64,000 bases of DNA. It comes from an uncultured bacterium (GTDB taxonomy: Bacteria; Bacillota; Clostridia; Oscillospirales; Oscillospiraceae). The notes beneath the pieces are model-generated. The model was not told the origin of the DNA, ran no database searches, and saw only the letters and a list, made by a program, of their open reading frames with translations. The first letter of the stretch is position 1. Each line of letters begins with the position of its first letter. Where the stretch lies: contig CANDCH010000001.1 of NCBI GenBank assembly GCA_947383145.1, positions 1 through 64,000 on the forward strand, read 5' to 3'. A program made the position numbers and the translations under genes. Shown piece after piece: positions 62,318-64,000 of the stretch.

Positions 62318-62992
62318 ATGAAGCTGCTGGACCGGCTCCCCCGAGAGAGCGGCGGGGAATACGCCCTGCGCACCATCAAAGAGAACATTATCAGCCTGGA
62401 GTTGGCCCCGGGCAGCCAAATCAGCGAAAACGAGCTGGCCGCCGAAATGGGTCTGTCCCGGACCCCGGTCCGGGAGGCGCTGATGGAGCTGGCCAAGGTG
62501 AAAATCGTGGACATCCAGCCCCAGAAGAAGAGCACCATCCCCCTCATTGACTATGACATGGTGGAGGAGTCACGGTTTATGCGGGACCTGTTGGAGTGCG
62601 CCGTGGTGGCCCTGGATTGTGAGATGGCCGCTCCGGCGGATCTGGAGCGGCTCCGGGAAAACGTCCGCCTGCAAACCCTCTACCTGGACGACTTCTACTC
62701 CGGCCAGCTTATGGCCCTGGATAACCAGTTTCACCAGCTTCTGTTTGAAATCGCCAAAAAGTCCCAGGTCTACGCCCTGATGGACAACATCTCCATCCAC
62801 TTCGACCGGGTGCGCACCATGGCGCTGTCCTCGGTGAAAAGCAGCAAAATTGTCCAGGATCACGCCGCGCTGGTGGACCTCATCGGGCAGCGGGACGCCT
62901 CCGCCGCCCGCGCGCTGATGGAGAAGCATCTCAACCGGTACGACATCGACGCCGCCGCCCTGCGGACGGCCTATCCGCAATACTTCAAGTAA
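62318..62992 (+). CDS. GntR-family (FadR subfamily) transcriptional regulator
   Basis: 224 residues. ATG at 62318 has GAGGAGG upstream; the longer frame to 62222 is rejected. Winged helix at 14-75: YALRTIKENIISLELAPGSQISENELAAEMGLSRTPVREALMELAKV. C-terminal FCD helical domain with ESRFMRDLLECAVVALDCEM, DNQFHQLLFEIAKKSQVYALMDNI and DHAALVDLIGQRDASAARALMEKHL; the Asp/His ligand pattern of metal-binding FCD domains is visible. Divergent from the aldolase-kinase-uxaC genes; the likely regulator of uronate catabolism, with a uronate intermediate as inducer. Confidence 0.92.
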   Translation: MKLLDRLPRESGGEYALRTIKENIISLELAPGSQISENELAAEMGLSRTPVREALMELAKVKIVDIQPQKKSTIPLIDYDMVEESRFMRDLLECAVVALDCEMAAPADLERLRENVRLQTLYLDDFYSGQLMALDNQFHQLLFEIAKKSQVYALMDNISIHFDRVRTMALSSVKSSKIVQDHAALVDLIGQRDASAARALMEKHLNRYDIDAAALRTAYPQYFK

Positions 62993-63000
62993 CCGCGAAA

Positions 63001-63035
63001 AGCCCCCGGATTCCGCAAAATCCGGGGGCTCTTTT
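63001..63035. terminator. Intrinsic terminator after gntR
   Basis: AGCCCCCGGATT / CCGCAA / AATCCGGGGGCT followed by CTTTTG; an A-run on the left makes it usable from both directions. Confidence 0.9.
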
Positions 63036-63036
63036 G

Positions 63037-64000
63037 TTATTTCTTGGGCTGTTCCAGGGAGTAACCCTCGTACAGGCCGGTCAGCGTCAAAGCCGGAGTG
63101 CTGACCCTCAGCGTCCGGTCCCGGCAGCATACGGTATGCACCCCCTCCGCCTCCAGGCGGTCCAGCGCGGCGGCGTCCAGCGCGTCCGCGATAAACACGG
63201 GTCCCAGCCTCAGCGCCACCCCGGCGCAGTTCAGGACTGCGGAGCAGCCGGTGAGGCTGTCCGCCGCGCTCCTGCACAGCCCGTCCGCCGGGTCCAGGTA
63301 CATGGTGCGCACCTGACCGTCCCGCAGGCGGTAAAACCGCCCCGCGTCCTCCTCCAGCGCTGGAAAATTCCGCAGCGTGACCAGGCTCATGGGTCCCTGA
63401 TACTGCGCCCGCGCCGCGAAAACAGGCCGGCCGGGCTCCAACTCGTCCAGCAGGTCCAGGGTATACGCCTGCCCCTCCCGGGCGTCCAGACACCGGGCGA
63501 AGCCGTCCCAGCTGGCAATGGAGCCGCTGGTAAAGCCGCCCTCACTCAGGGTATCCGCCAGATAGTCGGCGGCGAAGGCGTTGCGCAGCCAGCCGAAATC
63601 CAGCAGGCAGTCGATTCCCTCACCCCGGACATAGGACAGATACTCCTCCGATACACGCAGGCGCAGCCGGTTTTCCCCCAGCAGCTCCACGTCGATGTGG
63701 CCGGGGTCGGCGGCGTAGGCGGCATAGGCGGCATACTCCGCCGCCACCTCCCCGCTGAGCCGGGGATCGAAATCCGCCAGCATCCCGTCGTCCTGGCAGC
63801 TGAACAGATTGCCGTACCGGGCATACACGGGCCCCAGGTAAACCGTCCGGTCCCCAGCCGCCTGCACCGTCTCAAAGGCCCGGTACAGCGCCGGGTCCAC
63901 CTCCAGCGCCTCGTTGGGGCGCTGGCTGAGCTCCAGCAGGCTGACCACATCCTCAAAACGCTCCACCGTGTGGAACATCTGATAGGCGGCGCGGCAGGCC
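63037..64000 (-). CDS. ApbE-like protein, partial (5' end outside window)
   Basis: At least 320 residues; the reading frame stays open to the window edge (ACRAAYQ precedes the ATG at 63978), so the true start is beyond 64000. FHTVERFEDVVSLLELSQRPNEALEVDPALYRAFETVQ, LRLRVSEEYLSYVRGEGIDCLLDFGWLRNAFAADYLADTLSEGGF and SIASWDGFARC follow the order of FAD:protein FMN transferase (ApbE) domains, but the usual DLGGIAKGYA motif is degraded to LDFGWLRNAFAADY, and the Mg-binding Asp/Thr set near the C terminus is not clear. Catalysis is therefore doubtful. Confidence 0.65.
   Translation of the reverse strand, partial: ACRAAYQMFHTVERFEDVVSLLELSQRPNEALEVDPALYRAFETVQAAGDRTVYLGPVYARYGNLFSCQDDGMLADFDPRLSGEVAAEYAAYAAYAADPGHIDVELLGENRLRLRVSEEYLSYVRGEGIDCLLDFGWLRNAFAADYLADTLSEGGFTSGSIASWDGFARCLDAREGQAYTLDLLDELEPGRPVFAARAQYQGPMSLVTLRNFPALEEDAGRFYRLRDGQVRTMYLDPADGLCRSAADSLTGCSAVLNCAGVALRLGPVFIADALDAAALDRLEAEGVHTVCCRDRTLRVSTPALTLTGLYEGYSLEQPKK

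Overview
The window looks like a chromosomal segment of a high-GC, strictly anaerobic, Gram-positive gut Clostridium of the Oscillospiraceae type (Flavonifractor/Lawsonibacter/Oscillibacter-like). This is inference from content, not from a marker gene: an oxygen-sensitive class III ribonucleotide reductase pair, an SLH-domain protein, a class-B-like sortase with a cell-wall substrate, YesM/YesN-type sugar sensing, uronate catabolism, GC-rich codon use and consistent Shine-Dalgarno sites. No rRNA, tRNA, CRISPR array, prophage or intact transposase was seen.

Layout. 0.2-6.2 kb: a cell-surface block with a BTAD-type regulator, an O-antigen-ligase-like membrane protein, an amidase, and a secreted protein followed by its probable sortase. 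6.2-8.1 kb: a sigma-A promoter, a probable yybP-ykoY (Mn2+) riboswitch with terminator, and a Na/Pi cotransporter-PhoU fusion. 8.1-9.1 kb: a very Cys-rich protein. 9.3-12.6 kb: nrdD-nrdG-dut behind a promoter that carries NrdR-box-like sites. 12.7-23 kb: housekeeping and orphan genes (GT2 glycosyltransferase, an AT-richer pair of orphans, 3-methyladenine glycosylase, EamA transporter, lysophospholipase-like hydrolase, S41 protease with SLH domains, QueH, RlmD-like methyltransferase). 23-28.1 kb: a complete peptide/nickel-type ABC importer. 28.2-30.4 kb: a radical-SAM enzyme and a TetR regulator around a large perfect palindrome. 30.5-35.4 kb: split TSUP pair, ZIP transporter, cytidine deaminase, CPA2 antiporter. 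35.6-43.3 kb: uvrB and uvrA flanking a RAYT transposase remnant and small enzymes. 43.3-46.4 kb: small membrane proteins, M32 carboxypeptidase, YwlG family.

46.4-63 kb is one functional block for uronate-containing oligosaccharides. A YesL-like protein, a cytoplasmic heparinase II/III-type lyase, a GH88 unsaturated glucuronyl hydrolase and a CUT1-type ABC importer lie on the minus strand. A YesM/YesN two-component pair with an overlapping discoidin-like protein lies on the plus strand. Uronate isomerase, 2-keto-3-deoxygluconate kinase and KDPG aldolase are followed by a divergent FadR-type GntR regulator with two matching candidate operators. No extracellular depolymerase and no KduI/KduD or UxuA/UxuB were seen, so oligomer production and the middle of the pathway must be encoded elsewhere. 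The window ends inside an ApbE-like gene.

Scattered GTAGGGGCGC-type palindromes, one of them inside the RAYT remnant, suggest a REP-like repeat family in this genome.
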